DNA of 12,834 nt from JAFLDD01 sp049314715 (GCA_049314715.1 JBMOEL010000048.1:1-12834), one strand, 5' to 3'. Positions 1 through 7,303 are shown, counted from the stretch's first letter. Made by a program: numbers and translations. The notes: generated by a model from the letters alone, not told the origin.

Positions 1-1392
1 GGCGGCGACTTTCTCGTCGTTACCGATACCGAGCATCTTCAGCTTGCGGTGCAGGGCCGAGCGCTCCATGCCCACGAAGTTGCTGGTCTTCGAGATGTTA
101 CCACCAAAGCGATTAATTTGAGCCGCAAGATATTGCTTCTCAAATGTCTCACGTGCTTCACGCAGTGGCATCGACATAATGTCGGATGACAACTCAGGAC
201 GTAACACGGTGATATTGCTGTCGATCAATTCCGGCGGCAGCGCGTCGGACATAATCTCGCCCGATTCACCCGGTTGCGCCATGATAATCAGCCACTCCAT
301 CACGTTGCGCAATTGGCGCACGTTACCTGGCCAGTTATAGGATTGCAGAACGGCCATTGCCTCTTCCGACAAGTGACGCTGGGCAAGACCCATCGCGTCG
401 CTTGCGCGTTTGAGGAAGTGACGCGAAAGCGCAGGAATATCATCGCGACGCTCACGCAGTGAAGGCATACGTAGCGGCACGACATTCAAGCGGTAATAGA
501 GATCTTCGCGGAAACGACCCGCAGCGATTTCAGTTTGCAGATCTTTATTTGTCGCTGCAATGACGCGCACATCCACCGACACGCGCTTGTTACCACGCAC
601 GCGCTCGAAGGATTGCTCCTGCAATGCGCGCAGCAAACGACCCTGCGTTTCGATATGCATGTCGGCGACTTCGTCGATAAACAACGTGCCACCATGTGCA
701 CGCTCCAACAGACCAAGCTTCTCAGCACCACCATTCGGGTTGGTATCTTCCGTTCCGAATAATTCTGCTTCGATACGTGCTGGTGTTAGTGCTGCAGCAT
801 TCAGCACCACGAACTGTGCGCCACCGCGATGCGAACGTGCATGCAGTAAACGCGCAATCATTTCCTTACCAGTACCCGGAGCACCCGTAATCAGTACGCG
901 TGAATTGGTCGGTGCGACTTTCTCAATCGTTTGACGCACGGTATTCACGGCAACCGAAGTGCCGAACAATTCCTGCTCGGGTGAACCACGACGCTTCAAC
1001 TCCACATTTTCGCTGCGCAGCTTTGCAGCTTCCAATGCACGCTTCACGATGATGGTGAGGCGTTCCGCGCTAAATGGTTTTTCGATATAGTCGTAAGCAC
1101 CTAGCTTGATAGCAGTCACGGCAGTCTCGATATTGCCATGGCCGGAAATCATGACGACGGGAACGTGTGGGTATTTTTTCTGAACGATTTCTAAAATACC
1201 CAAACCATCCAGTTCCGACCCCTGTAACCAGATGTCTAAAATGATGGCAGTGGGTACGCGCTCGGCCAAAGCTTTGAGGGCTTGGTCGGAGTTGTTAGCC
1301 ACGCGGGTGATGAATTTTTCATCGGAAAGAATATCGGAAATGAGAGAGGTAATGTCCTTCTCGTCATCAATAACTAGGATGTCAGTAGCCAT
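1..1392 (-). CDS. ntrX: NtrX, NtrC-family response regulator (3' end beyond left edge)
   Basis: Response regulator of the NtrY-NtrX two-component system, which in alphaproteobacteria links nitrogen, redox and envelope control. 464 codons are visible with no stop, so the stop lies beyond position 1. Residues 1-120 are a receiver domain with acidic D9/D10, phosphoacceptor D53 (ILDIW) and K105 (EKPF). Residues about 140-370 are an AAA+ domain with Walker A GAPGTGKE (170-177) and Walker B GGTLFIDEVADM (234-245). A Fis-type helix-turn-helix ends in SALHRKL (445-451). The loop that carries GAFTGA in sigma-54 activators is replaced by ELFGTEDTNPNGG (from about 210), which is usual for NtrX and suggests it does not remodel sigma-54 polymerase in the standard way. 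The ATG at 1392 is preceded by AGGA about six bases upstream. It lies 123 bases after ntrY, a gap with its own possible promoter. Confidence 0.95.
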   Translation of the reverse strand, partial: MATDILVIDDEKDITSLISDILSDEKFITRVANNSDQALKALAERVPTAIILDIWLQGSELDGLGILEIVQKKYPHVPVVMISGHGNIETAVTAIKLGAYDYIEKPFSAERLTIIVKRALEAAKLRSENVELKRRGSPEQELFGTSVAVNTVRQTIEKVAPTNSRVLITGAPGTGKEMIARLLHARSHRGGAQFVVLNAAALTPARIEAELFGTEDTNPNGGAEKLGLLERAHGGTLFIDEVADMHIETQGRLLRALQEQSFERVRGNKRVSVDVRVIAATNKDLQTEIAAGRFREDLYYRLNVVPLRMPSLRERRDDIPALSRHFLKRASDAMGLAQRHLSEEAMAVLQSYNWPGNVRQLRNVMEWLIIMAQPGESGEIMSDALPPELIDSNITVLRPELSSDIMSMPLREARETFEKQYLAAQINRFGGNISKTSNFVGMERSALHRKLKMLGIGNDEKVAA

Positions 1393-1479
1393 GCAGTCCT
1401 CGTGTTCCTTAAGTGACGGTTTCTAATTTTTACTTGCTTTTGCGTTACTTGCCGGAAGTCTGCTTTTACTGTTGCCAGA

Positions 1480-1507
1480 ATGTTACAGCACTAAATCTAG
1501 ATGTAAA
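1480..1507 (-). promoter_or_regulatory. Candidate sigma-70-type promoter for ntrX
   Basis: In the ntrY-ntrX gap the minus strand reads TTTACA (1502-1507), a 16-base spacer, then TAACAT (1480-1485). This matches the -35 consensus at 5 of 6 positions and the -10 at 4 of 6. It would give ntrX its own transcript with a leader of roughly 80 bases. It was found by eye only; promoters outside enterics are hard to call this way. Confidence 0.33.
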
Positions 1508-1515
1508 GCGTTTTT

Positions 1516-3705
1516 TTACGTGGCGCTAATTTTTCTCGAAAACGTAAGCTGCACCATCGCGCCACCATCGGGGTGATTGCTGAGTGTAATCGTGCCGCGA
1601 TGTTCTTCCATCGAGCGCTTTACAATCGCAAGCCCAAGGCCTGTTCCTTTCGCGCGCGTGGTCACATAGGGTTCGGTGAGGCGATCCATTTTATCAAGTG
1701 GGAAACCTGCGCCATTATCGCGAATCGTCACGGTCATGAATTCATCATTCATCGTCAGCGCGATCGAAATGTTGCGTGACTGTTCGCTCGCAATATTCTC
1801 AAATGCTTCTGCCGCGTTCTTGATAAGATTCAGCAGCACCTGACCGACTTGTCGCTCATCGCACACAAGGCGTGCGGTATCTGGTAGTTCCATCGTATAC
1901 GCAATTTCAGGGTGCACGGTTTGCTCAGAAAACACAGTGCGTTTGATGAGCGCCGTCAAATCTTCTTCCTTGAAGCTTGCAGCGGGCATGCGCGCGAAGG
2001 CTACGAACTCTTCGACCATGCGGCCAATGTCTTTTACGTGGCGCGAGATAGTGTCGATATAGCGCAAGTAACCTTCTTTATCGGAGGTAATTTCGGGTGC
2101 AAATTTTTTCTTGAGGCGTTCTGTTGAAAGCGTAATCGGCGTGAGTGGATTTTTAATTTCATGCGCAATACGGCGCGCCACATCCGCCCATGCAGCACTG
2201 CGCTGTGCGCTCATCAGGTCAGTAATATCATCGAAGGTGACAATGAACCCTTCAATCACATCCATGAAACGCTCGACCGTAATTTGCACATGCAGCGTGA
2301 TACGCGCATCACCGCGATCAATCACGATATCTTGTGCAGCACCTTTTTCGGGTTTCTTTTCTGCCTGTGCAATGAGTGGGCGTATGGCTGGCAAAATTTC
2401 CTCGAGTGCACGGTTAGTAACCGTCGCGTCTTCGGACAGTCCAAGTAATTCAACGGCGCGGCGATTAGTGAGCGTAATCAGCCCATGTGCATCCAACGCG
2501 ATAACACCTGCCGAGACGCCTGATAGTACTGCTTCCGTGAAACGGCGGCGCTCATCAACGATACGGTTTGCCTCCATCAAATCACTGCGCTGTTTATCAA
2601 GCTGCGCGGTCATACGGTTGAAGGTGCGCGCTAGATTCGCCACCTCATCATTGGCGGGGCCTTCTTTGACTTTGATGCTGTAATCGCCCGCCCGCACGCG
2701 GTCCGTCGCGCTAATGAGTTGCGAGATGGGGTTGATAAGCTTCATCGCTAATTGCATACCCGCCCAAATCGACGTGAGGAGTAACAGCAGCGCCAGCATG
2801 ATGAAGGCAACCGAGAATTGCAAACGCAATGCTGCAATATCATGCTCCAGTTTTTTGAACTGCTTCACTGCGCCCTTAGCCGATTGTAGGTGCTGAATAA
2901 CTTTAGGGTCCACGACGCGACCAACCAGCAAATACAAATCGGGATATTGGCTGATTTTAATCACCGCTTGAATGCGGTCATCACCTTCACCCAGCATAAC
3001 CATTTCGCCTCGGTCTGCTCGTTCGAATACCTCGTCGGGCATACGCTCAAAAACAAGCGAGAACGAAAGCGCCGTACGCGCGAGCACGCGGTTGCGCTCA
3101 AAGACAATCGCTTCCGACAAATTGCGCAGCGCAGCTTGAATGGTCAGTTTGCGTTCAAACTCGCTAGATTGTATCGACCCGACAGTCACATCGCGTTTGA
3201 TTTCTTCCGCCAAGCCACTTGCGCCAACTTGAAGTGTATTGCGATGCTCTTCCATATAGGCGCGTGCAATCACTACCGATTCTTGCAACGCTTTGCTAAC
3301 GCGCTGATCAAACCAAGCCTTCACACCAATATTGAAAAACACCGCCGAGAAAATGGAAACAATAATCGTCGGTACGATGGTTACGACACAAAACATCAGC
3401 AAAATGCGTGTTTGCAGGCGCGTGCCCACCATGCCTTTTTTGCTAGCGCGCCATAACTCATAGGCGCGTTTCACGATAATCGATGCTAGGGCTATGAGGA
3501 GTGTAAGTGTTGAAAGTGTCAGCCACATCGCAGATTGCGGCGAGGTAGTGCCTTCGCCTGTTTCACTAATCAACGTTAGAAATAAGGTTAGCGTAATCAG
3601 TGCGAGCGCCATCAGCGCCAAGCCAAGCACACGCCTACGCGTACTGCGTGATGCTTTGCGTAGGCCAATTGGCTCGATGGGATTCGTCGTCGTCATCACG
3701 TTCAT
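1516..3705 (-). CDS. ntrY: NtrY, membrane-bound nitrogen-regulation sensor histidine kinase
   Basis: Sensor kinase thought to phosphorylate NtrX. The 729 residues show the expected order: two hydrophobic segments near 26-48 and 59-78, a third at about 101-125, an extracytoplasmic region of about 170 residues, a fourth membrane segment at about 296-316, then HAMP (about 317-370), PAS (about 385-495), HisKA with phosphoacceptor H515 in the motif AHEIKNPLTPI, and HATPase_c with N box LLNLIKNAAEAF (624-635), DNGAGFP (663-669) and GTGLGLAI (687-694). Length and order match the family. The ATG at 3705 overlaps the ntrC stop as ATGA, so the two are probably translationally coupled, with GGA a few bases upstream as a weak ribosome site. 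A second ATG three codons on is possible. No residue needed for kinase activity appears missing. Confidence 0.96.
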   Translation of the reverse strand: MNVMTTTNPIEPIGLRKASRSTRRRVLGLALMALALITLTLFLTLISETGEGTTSPQSAMWLTLSTLTLLIALASIIVKRAYELWRASKKGMVGTRLQTRILLMFCVVTIVPTIIVSIFSAVFFNIGVKAWFDQRVSKALQESVVIARAYMEEHRNTLQVGASGLAEEIKRDVTVGSIQSSEFERKLTIQAALRNLSEAIVFERNRVLARTALSFSLVFERMPDEVFERADRGEMVMLGEGDDRIQAVIKISQYPDLYLLVGRVVDPKVIQHLQSAKGAVKQFKKLEHDIAALRLQFSVAFIMLALLLLLTSIWAGMQLAMKLINPISQLISATDRVRAGDYSIKVKEGPANDEVANLARTFNRMTAQLDKQRSDLMEANRIVDERRRFTEAVLSGVSAGVIALDAHGLITLTNRRAVELLGLSEDATVTNRALEEILPAIRPLIAQAEKKPEKGAAQDIVIDRGDARITLHVQITVERFMDVIEGFIVTFDDITDLMSAQRSAAWADVARRIAHEIKNPLTPITLSTERLKKKFAPEITSDKEGYLRYIDTISRHVKDIGRMVEEFVAFARMPAASFKEEDLTALIKRTVFSEQTVHPEIAYTMELPDTARLVCDERQVGQVLLNLIKNAAEAFENIASEQSRNISIALTMNDEFMTVTIRDNGAGFPLDKMDRLTEPYVTTRAKGTGLGLAIVKRSMEEHRGTITLSNHPDGGAMVQLTFSRKISAT

Positions 3706-5168
3706 GCAGCGTCCATCATCATCAGGCGCTTAGCATCGATTTCCAGCTCACGCATTTTTTTGCGCAACGTATTGCGGTTGATGCCAAGAATCTCTGCCGC
3801 CTTAATTTGGTTGCCGCCCGTCACGCGCAATGTCTGCTCAATAAGTGGTTTTTCAACAATGCGTAACACGCGGTCATAAAGACCAGTGACAGGCACATCA
3901 CTGCCATGCGTTGCAAAGGTATGGCGGATATGGCGATAGACTTGATCGCTGAGATTCTCTGCACTAGGCGCATTGGTTGCCTCCGTAAAGAGCGGCACGA
4001 CCGATGCAGCGCCAACATGCGCCATCACGTCTTCCGCACGCAGCATAGGCGGTGTTTGCAAGGCGCAGAGACGATAGATCAAATTCTCCAACTCGCGGAT
4101 ATTACCTTTCCATGCATGCTCTTTCAGTATCTGCAATGCACCTGCATCGAGTTGCTTCGCGGGCAAGCCGCGCTGTGTTGCTAACTTCAGGAAATGTTCT
4201 GCCAGTAGCGGAATATCGTCCGCCCGTTCGCGTAATGCAGGCACGGCAACCGGCACCACATTCAAGCGGTAAAACAAATCTTCGCGGAAATCACCGCTCG
4301 CCACGCGCTGCGATAGATCATGGTGCGTCGCTGCAATGATGCGCACATCGGTTTTGATGGAACGCGTTGAACCAATTGGCGAGAACTCACCCTGTTGCAA
4401 TACGCGCAGCAAACGCGTTTGTGCTTCCATCGGCATATCACCGATTTCATCAAGGAATAACGTGCCACCTTGCGCGCGCTCGAATGCGCCGAGCTGGCGT
4501 TGATGTGCGCCAGTGAACGAACCTTTTTCATGACCAAACAATGCAGACTCAATCAATTCACGCGGAATCGCCGCCATGTTGAGCGCAATGAATGGCGCGG
4601 CTTTGCGCTTGCTGAGTGCGTGCAGTGCGCGTGCGACCAGTTCTTTCCCAGTGCCTGATTCGCCTTGTACCAATACCGTAAGGTCATTGGTGATGAGACG
4701 CGCCAGTACACGGAAAATATTTTGCATGGCGGGAGATTTTCCAACCAGCGTCACGTTCTCGTCGATGCGAACAATGCCATCATCTTCCGCCGCATTCACA
4801 CGCAATTCATGGCGCAATGCACGCGCAACTGACTCATTGAGTGAATCAAGATCGAATGGTTTTGGCAAAAATTCCACCGCACCAAGCTCTTGCGCTTTGG
4901 CAGCGTTGAGCAACGTATTATGCGCACTCATCACAATCACCGGCAGTTCAGGGCGTGCGCGGTGCCACTCAGCTAGACCGTCCAACCCATTGCCCGAAGG
5001 CATTGACACGTCGGTAATCACAATATCGCCGACACCATTTTTAATCACGCGCGTTGCATCCGGCACGTTGGTGAATTGCTCCACGTGATAGCCTTGCTTG
5101 GTAAGTGCGCGCGAAAGCACCAGCAAAATGCTTGCGTCATCATCAACTAAAAGAATGGTGGAGCTCAT
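3702..5168 (-). CDS. ntrC: NtrC, sigma-54-dependent nitrogen-response activator
   Basis: Response regulator paired with NtrB that activates sigma-54 promoters under nitrogen limitation. From the ATG at 5168 it is 488 residues. The receiver has D9-D11, phosphoacceptor D53 (VITDVSMP) and a KPF lysine near 103. The AAA+ domain has Walker A GESGTGKE (169-176), sigma-54 loop GSFTGA (216-221, a Ser variant of GAFTGA) and Walker B GGTLFLDEIGDM (234-245). A Fis-type helix-turn-helix at about 442-474 (GGNQIKAAEILGINRNTLRK) binds DNA. I chose 5168 because the receiver fold begins at once (SSTILLVDDD) and AGGCAGG lies six bases upstream. An in-frame GTG at 5255, with AGGAAGG four bases upstream, would add 29 residues of no recognisable domain. 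The gene ends in a 4-base overlap with ntrY. Confidence 0.96.
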   Translation of the reverse strand: MSSTILLVDDDASILLVLSRALTKQGYHVEQFTNVPDATRVIKNGVGDIVITDVSMPSGNGLDGLAEWHRARPELPVIVMSAHNTLLNAAKAQELGAVEFLPKPFDLDSLNESVARALRHELRVNAAEDDGIVRIDENVTLVGKSPAMQNIFRVLARLITNDLTVLVQGESGTGKELVARALHALSKRKAAPFIALNMAAIPRELIESALFGHEKGSFTGAHQRQLGAFERAQGGTLFLDEIGDMPMEAQTRLLRVLQQGEFSPIGSTRSIKTDVRIIAATHHDLSQRVASGDFREDLFYRLNVVPVAVPALRERADDIPLLAEHFLKLATQRGLPAKQLDAGALQILKEHAWKGNIRELENLIYRLCALQTPPMLRAEDVMAHVGAASVVPLFTEATNAPSAENLSDQVYRHIRHTFATHGSDVPVTGLYDRVLRIVEKPLIEQTLRVTGGNQIKAAEILGINRNTLRKKMRELEIDAKRLMMMDAA

Positions 5169-5318
5169 GAGATACCTGCCTTTCGGGTTTTGAATTCCGT
5201 CGGCTACGTTGTCGTTCATCGGATTCGTCAGGCGCTCATGTACCAAGCAGTACACTCGACCTTCCTCACCTTGAACTCCTAGTATCCGAGCAAAATTGAA
5301 AACCCTTCTTATTGGGTT

Positions 5319-5335
5319 TGCCTAATTTTTAGGCA
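5319..5335. promoter_or_regulatory. 17-bp palindrome resembling an NtrC-binding site
   Basis: TGCCTAAAAATTAGGCA (as read on the minus strand) is a perfect 7+7 palindrome with a 3-base centre. It has the TGC-N11-GCA skeleton of NtrC sites, and I count 11 of 17 matches to the enteric-type site TGCACTAAAATGGTGCA. It sits just downstream of a possible -10 for ntrC, a position suited to autorepression. A second short inverted repeat (AAACCC/GGGTTT, 5300-5319) abuts it. Binding is inferred, not shown. Confidence 0.4.
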
Positions 5336-5364
5336 GGTATAGCCCTAAGCCTATCGAAATGCAA
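5336..5364 (-). promoter_or_regulatory. Candidate promoter for ntrC
   Basis: The minus strand reads TTGCAT (5359-5364), a 17-base spacer, then TATACC (5336-5341). The hexamers match consensus only 3 of 6 and 4 of 6, but the spacing is ideal. The site lies between ntrB and ntrC with a palindrome at the predicted transcription start. It would allow ntrC-ntrY to be expressed apart from dusB-ntrB, with a leader of about 160 bases. Confidence 0.3.
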
Positions 5365-5365
5365 C

Positions 5366-5427
5366 CGCGTAGCGCCGAAGCTGCGCGAGCCGCTTGCGGC
5401 GGGGGTTTGCGGGGGTAAGACCCCCGC
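5366..5427. repeat. GC-rich hairpin cluster after ntrB
   Basis: Three adjacent hairpins fill most of the spacer after the ntrB stop. They are GCGGGGGT/ACCCCCGC with a 3-base loop (5409-5427), GCCGC/GCGGC with a 2-base loop (5389-5400), and CGCGTAG/CTGCGCG with one wobble or mismatch (5366-5387). GCGGGGG occurs twice (5399-5405, 5409-5415), so alternative pairings are possible. No T tract follows on either strand, so this is not a classical intrinsic terminator. It looks like a REP-type intergenic repeat and may protect the upstream mRNA end or attenuate readthrough. Confidence 0.5.
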
Positions 5428-5436
5428 TAAACGTAA

Positions 5437-6168
5437 CTATGCTTGTGGCAAATACAAACTGAAAATGGCTGGCGAATCAGGCGCTGACTCGCAGGCAACA
5501 AGCCCTTCATGTTCCTCGATAATCTTGGCAACGATGGCGAGGCCCAACCCTTTACCGTCGCGCCCGCTATTAAAGGGCGTAAACAGGCGCGGGGCAATGG
5601 CGGCGGGAACGCCCACACCATTATCTTCAATCGTCACCTGAATCGGCAATTTGCGGCCACCCACACGCTGCATACGCTCGCCCAGCATATAGCGGGTGCG
5701 AATTGTCACCGTTGGTGTTTCGGATTTCTCAACCGCCTCGCACGCATTTTTGACAAGATTCATGAGTGCTTGAATGAGTTGCTCTTTCACACCGCGTATT
5801 TCAGGAATGGATGGGTCGTATTGTGTCGCGAATTTTACCTGCGCACCGAAGGATGCTTCGGCAGCAAGCCGCACATATTCCGTAATCTCGTGAATATTCA
5901 GCGGCTCCATTTTCTGCGTAGGGTTTGGCGTAAGAGGATCCAATGTTGCAACCAACTGCTCAATGCGTTTCGCTTCATTGATGATGAGCTGCGCGAGTGT
6001 TTTATCTTCGTCATTCGCGGATTGTTCGAGCAATTGCGCCGCACCTTTGATGGACAAAAGCGGATTGCGAATTTCATGGGCAAGAGACGCTGCAAGCTGT
6101 GCCGAAAGCGCCGTCCATTCCGGCGCGGGCAATACGAAATCAGGCTTAAGCGATTTATTCTCCTTCAC
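5437..6168 (-). CDS. ntrB: NtrB-like nitrogen-regulation histidine kinase, short form without PAS domain
   Basis: Kinase/phosphatase expected to control NtrC, named from its place between dusB and ntrC and its catalytic core. At 243 residues it is much shorter than usual NtrB (roughly 350-380). The phosphoacceptor H31 in LAHEIRNPLLSIKGAAQLLE falls almost at the start, followed by the N box ALMNLVKNACEA (about 136-147), DNGVGVP, and the F/G2 region LFTPFNSGRDGKGLGLAI. The N-terminal PAS domain is missing. It is not hidden by a frameshift: the frame has a TGA three codons above the start, and the DNA upstream is intact dusB. The start is GTG at 6168, inside the last codons of dusB (14-base overlap), so translation is probably coupled. 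The only other near start is TTG at codon 13. The catalytic residues look intact. Confidence 0.9.
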   Translation of the reverse strand: MKENKSLKPDFVLPAPEWTALSAQLAASLAHEIRNPLLSIKGAAQLLEQSANDEDKTLAQLIINEAKRIEQLVATLDPLTPNPTQKMEPLNIHEITEYVRLAAEASFGAQVKFATQYDPSIPEIRGVKEQLIQALMNLVKNACEAVEKSETPTVTIRTRYMLGERMQRVGGRKLPIQVTIEDNGVGVPAAIAPRLFTPFNSGRDGKGLGLAIVAKIIEEHEGLVACESAPDSPAIFSLYLPQA

Positions 6169-7216
6169 CTTCGGTCACTTTCTCATGCGCGCGTTGCGTG
6201 AACCCTTTATCGAGCAATCCATTATAATAATCACGAATCAGTATTTTCACAGCGTTCACATCGGTCGATGTATTGACCTTCTGGCGATATTGCGACGAGT
6301 CGTGCAACCCACCCGCATACCAGCCAACATGCTTGCGCGCGATGCGCAAGCCATTCACCTCACCGTAATAGGAAAGCATGTCTTCATAATGTTGGAGCAC
6401 AATGTCGCGTTGAATGTCGAGCGATGGGTCGGCAGGTGCTTTCTCGCCACGAATGTGACGACATGCTTGATTGATAAACCAAGGGCGACCATAGGAACCA
6501 CGGCCAATCATCACACCATCCGCGCCAGATTTTTCGAGTGCCGCATCCACATCTGCATAGGTCGTGATATCGCCATTCGCGATGACAGGCAGCTTCACTA
6601 CGTCTTTCACACTGCGAATGAAATCCCAATCCGCCGAACCTTTATACATTTGGCAGCGCGTGCGGCCATGAATCGTAATCATCTGAATGCCAAGCTCTTC
6701 GGCGCGTTTTGCAAAGATGGGCGCGTTGAGCGAGTTATGGTCCCAGCCCATACGCATCTTGAGCGTTACGGGAATTTTCACCGCTTTCACGGTCGCTTCC
6801 AAGATGCGCATCGCCAAGCCTTCTTCGCGCATCAGCGCCGAACCTGCCATACCGTTCACGACTTTTTTCACGGGGCAGCCAAAGTTGATATCGATGATAT
6901 CGGCACCGCGGTCTTCGTTCAGCTTTGCGGCCTCGGCCATCACTTCAGGGTCGCACCCAGCCAGCTGCACCGAGAAGGGGCGCTCCGCCACATCTTTCTG
7001 CGCCATGCGAATGGCGTTCTTTGTTTCCAGTATCACGGCCTTGCTGGCGATCATCTCGCTCACCACCAACGGCGCGCCAAAGCCTTTGACTAGCTTACGG
7101 AAAGGTAGGTCGCTCACCCCTGTCATCGGCGCCAATATGGCGTGGTCATCGAGCGTGATGTGCCCGATTTGAATAGGTTTGCGCATTGTTGTTTGTGATT
7201 GCATGGCGCGGTGCAT
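6155..7216 (-). CDS. dusB: DusB (NifR3-type) tRNA-dihydrouridine synthase
   Basis: FMN-dependent enzyme that reduces uridines to dihydrouridine in the tRNA D-loop, acting in the cytoplasm. The 353 residues carry the family motifs in order: APMTGVSDLPFR (29-40), NFGCPVKKV with catalytic Cys114 (111-119), a KMRMGWD lysine at 153, HGRTR (183-187), ANGDI (213-217) and IGRGSYGRPW (237-246), then the helical C-terminal domain. It is the first gene of the ntr cluster, the classical nifR3 position in alphaproteobacteria. I kept the ATG at 7216 because AAGGA (7225-7229) lies eight bases upstream; the ATGs at 7204 and 7186 have no comparable site, although the conserved sequence only begins near 7186. 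The end overlaps ntrB by 14 bases. Confidence 0.96.
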   Translation of the reverse strand: MHRAMQSQTTMRKPIQIGHITLDDHAILAPMTGVSDLPFRKLVKGFGAPLVVSEMIASKAVILETKNAIRMAQKDVAERPFSVQLAGCDPEVMAEAAKLNEDRGADIIDINFGCPVKKVVNGMAGSALMREEGLAMRILEATVKAVKIPVTLKMRMGWDHNSLNAPIFAKRAEELGIQMITIHGRTRCQMYKGSADWDFIRSVKDVVKLPVIANGDITTYADVDAALEKSGADGVMIGRGSYGRPWFINQACRHIRGEKAPADPSLDIQRDIVLQHYEDMLSYYGEVNGLRIARKHVGWYAGGLHDSSQYRQKVNTSTDVNAVKILIRDYYNGLLDKGFTQRAHEKVTEGEGE

Positions 7217-7235
7217 ACAGATTTTCCTTCAAATT

Positions 7236-7303
7236 GTCATGCTGAACTTGATTCAGCATCCATCTTAAGAGTAGATGGATTCCGGCTCGGAGGCCGGAAT
7301 GAC
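7236..7303. repeat. 68-bp three-armed palindromic repeat between dusB and ispDF
   Basis: Outer ends GTCAT (7236-7240) and ATGAC (7299-7303) pair. Inside are three hairpins in a row: GCTGAA/TTCAGC (7241-7257, 5-base loop), ATCCATC/GATGGAT (7258-7280, 9-base loop) and ATTCCGGC/GCCGGAAT (7279-7300, 6-base loop). The whole can fold as a multi-arm junction. Its style, with TTCCGGC...GCCGGAATGAC ends, resembles short dispersed intergenic repeats that I recall from other alphaproteobacteria. No second copy is in this window. It spans nearly all the DNA between dusB and ispDF and contributes the ispDF ribosome site (GGAGG, 7289-7293) and start codon. Confidence 0.8.

Noticed and set aside
460..700. 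Near-repeats between ntrX and ntrC (for example around 480-560 and 4260-4340)
   Set aside because: These encode the same AAA+ segment (FREDLYYRLNVVP and FREDLFYRLNVVP). The similarity is gene paralogy, not a DNA repeat.
2111..2683. A 190-codon plus-strand open frame, and a similar one at 2890-3456
   Set aside because: Both are antisense to ntrY; Ser/Arg-rich or His-rich composition with no motif.
5963..7093. A 376-codon plus-strand open frame
   Set aside because: It lies wholly antisense to dusB and ntrB, which have full family motifs. The translation is rich in Cys, His and Arg and has no recognisable domain, typical of a shadow frame.
7275..7298. Upstream ispDF start at ATG 7275
   Set aside because: It would add eight residues coded only by the palindromic repeat and has no good ribosome site. 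ATG 7299 has GGAGG at five bases and fits the IspD N-terminus.
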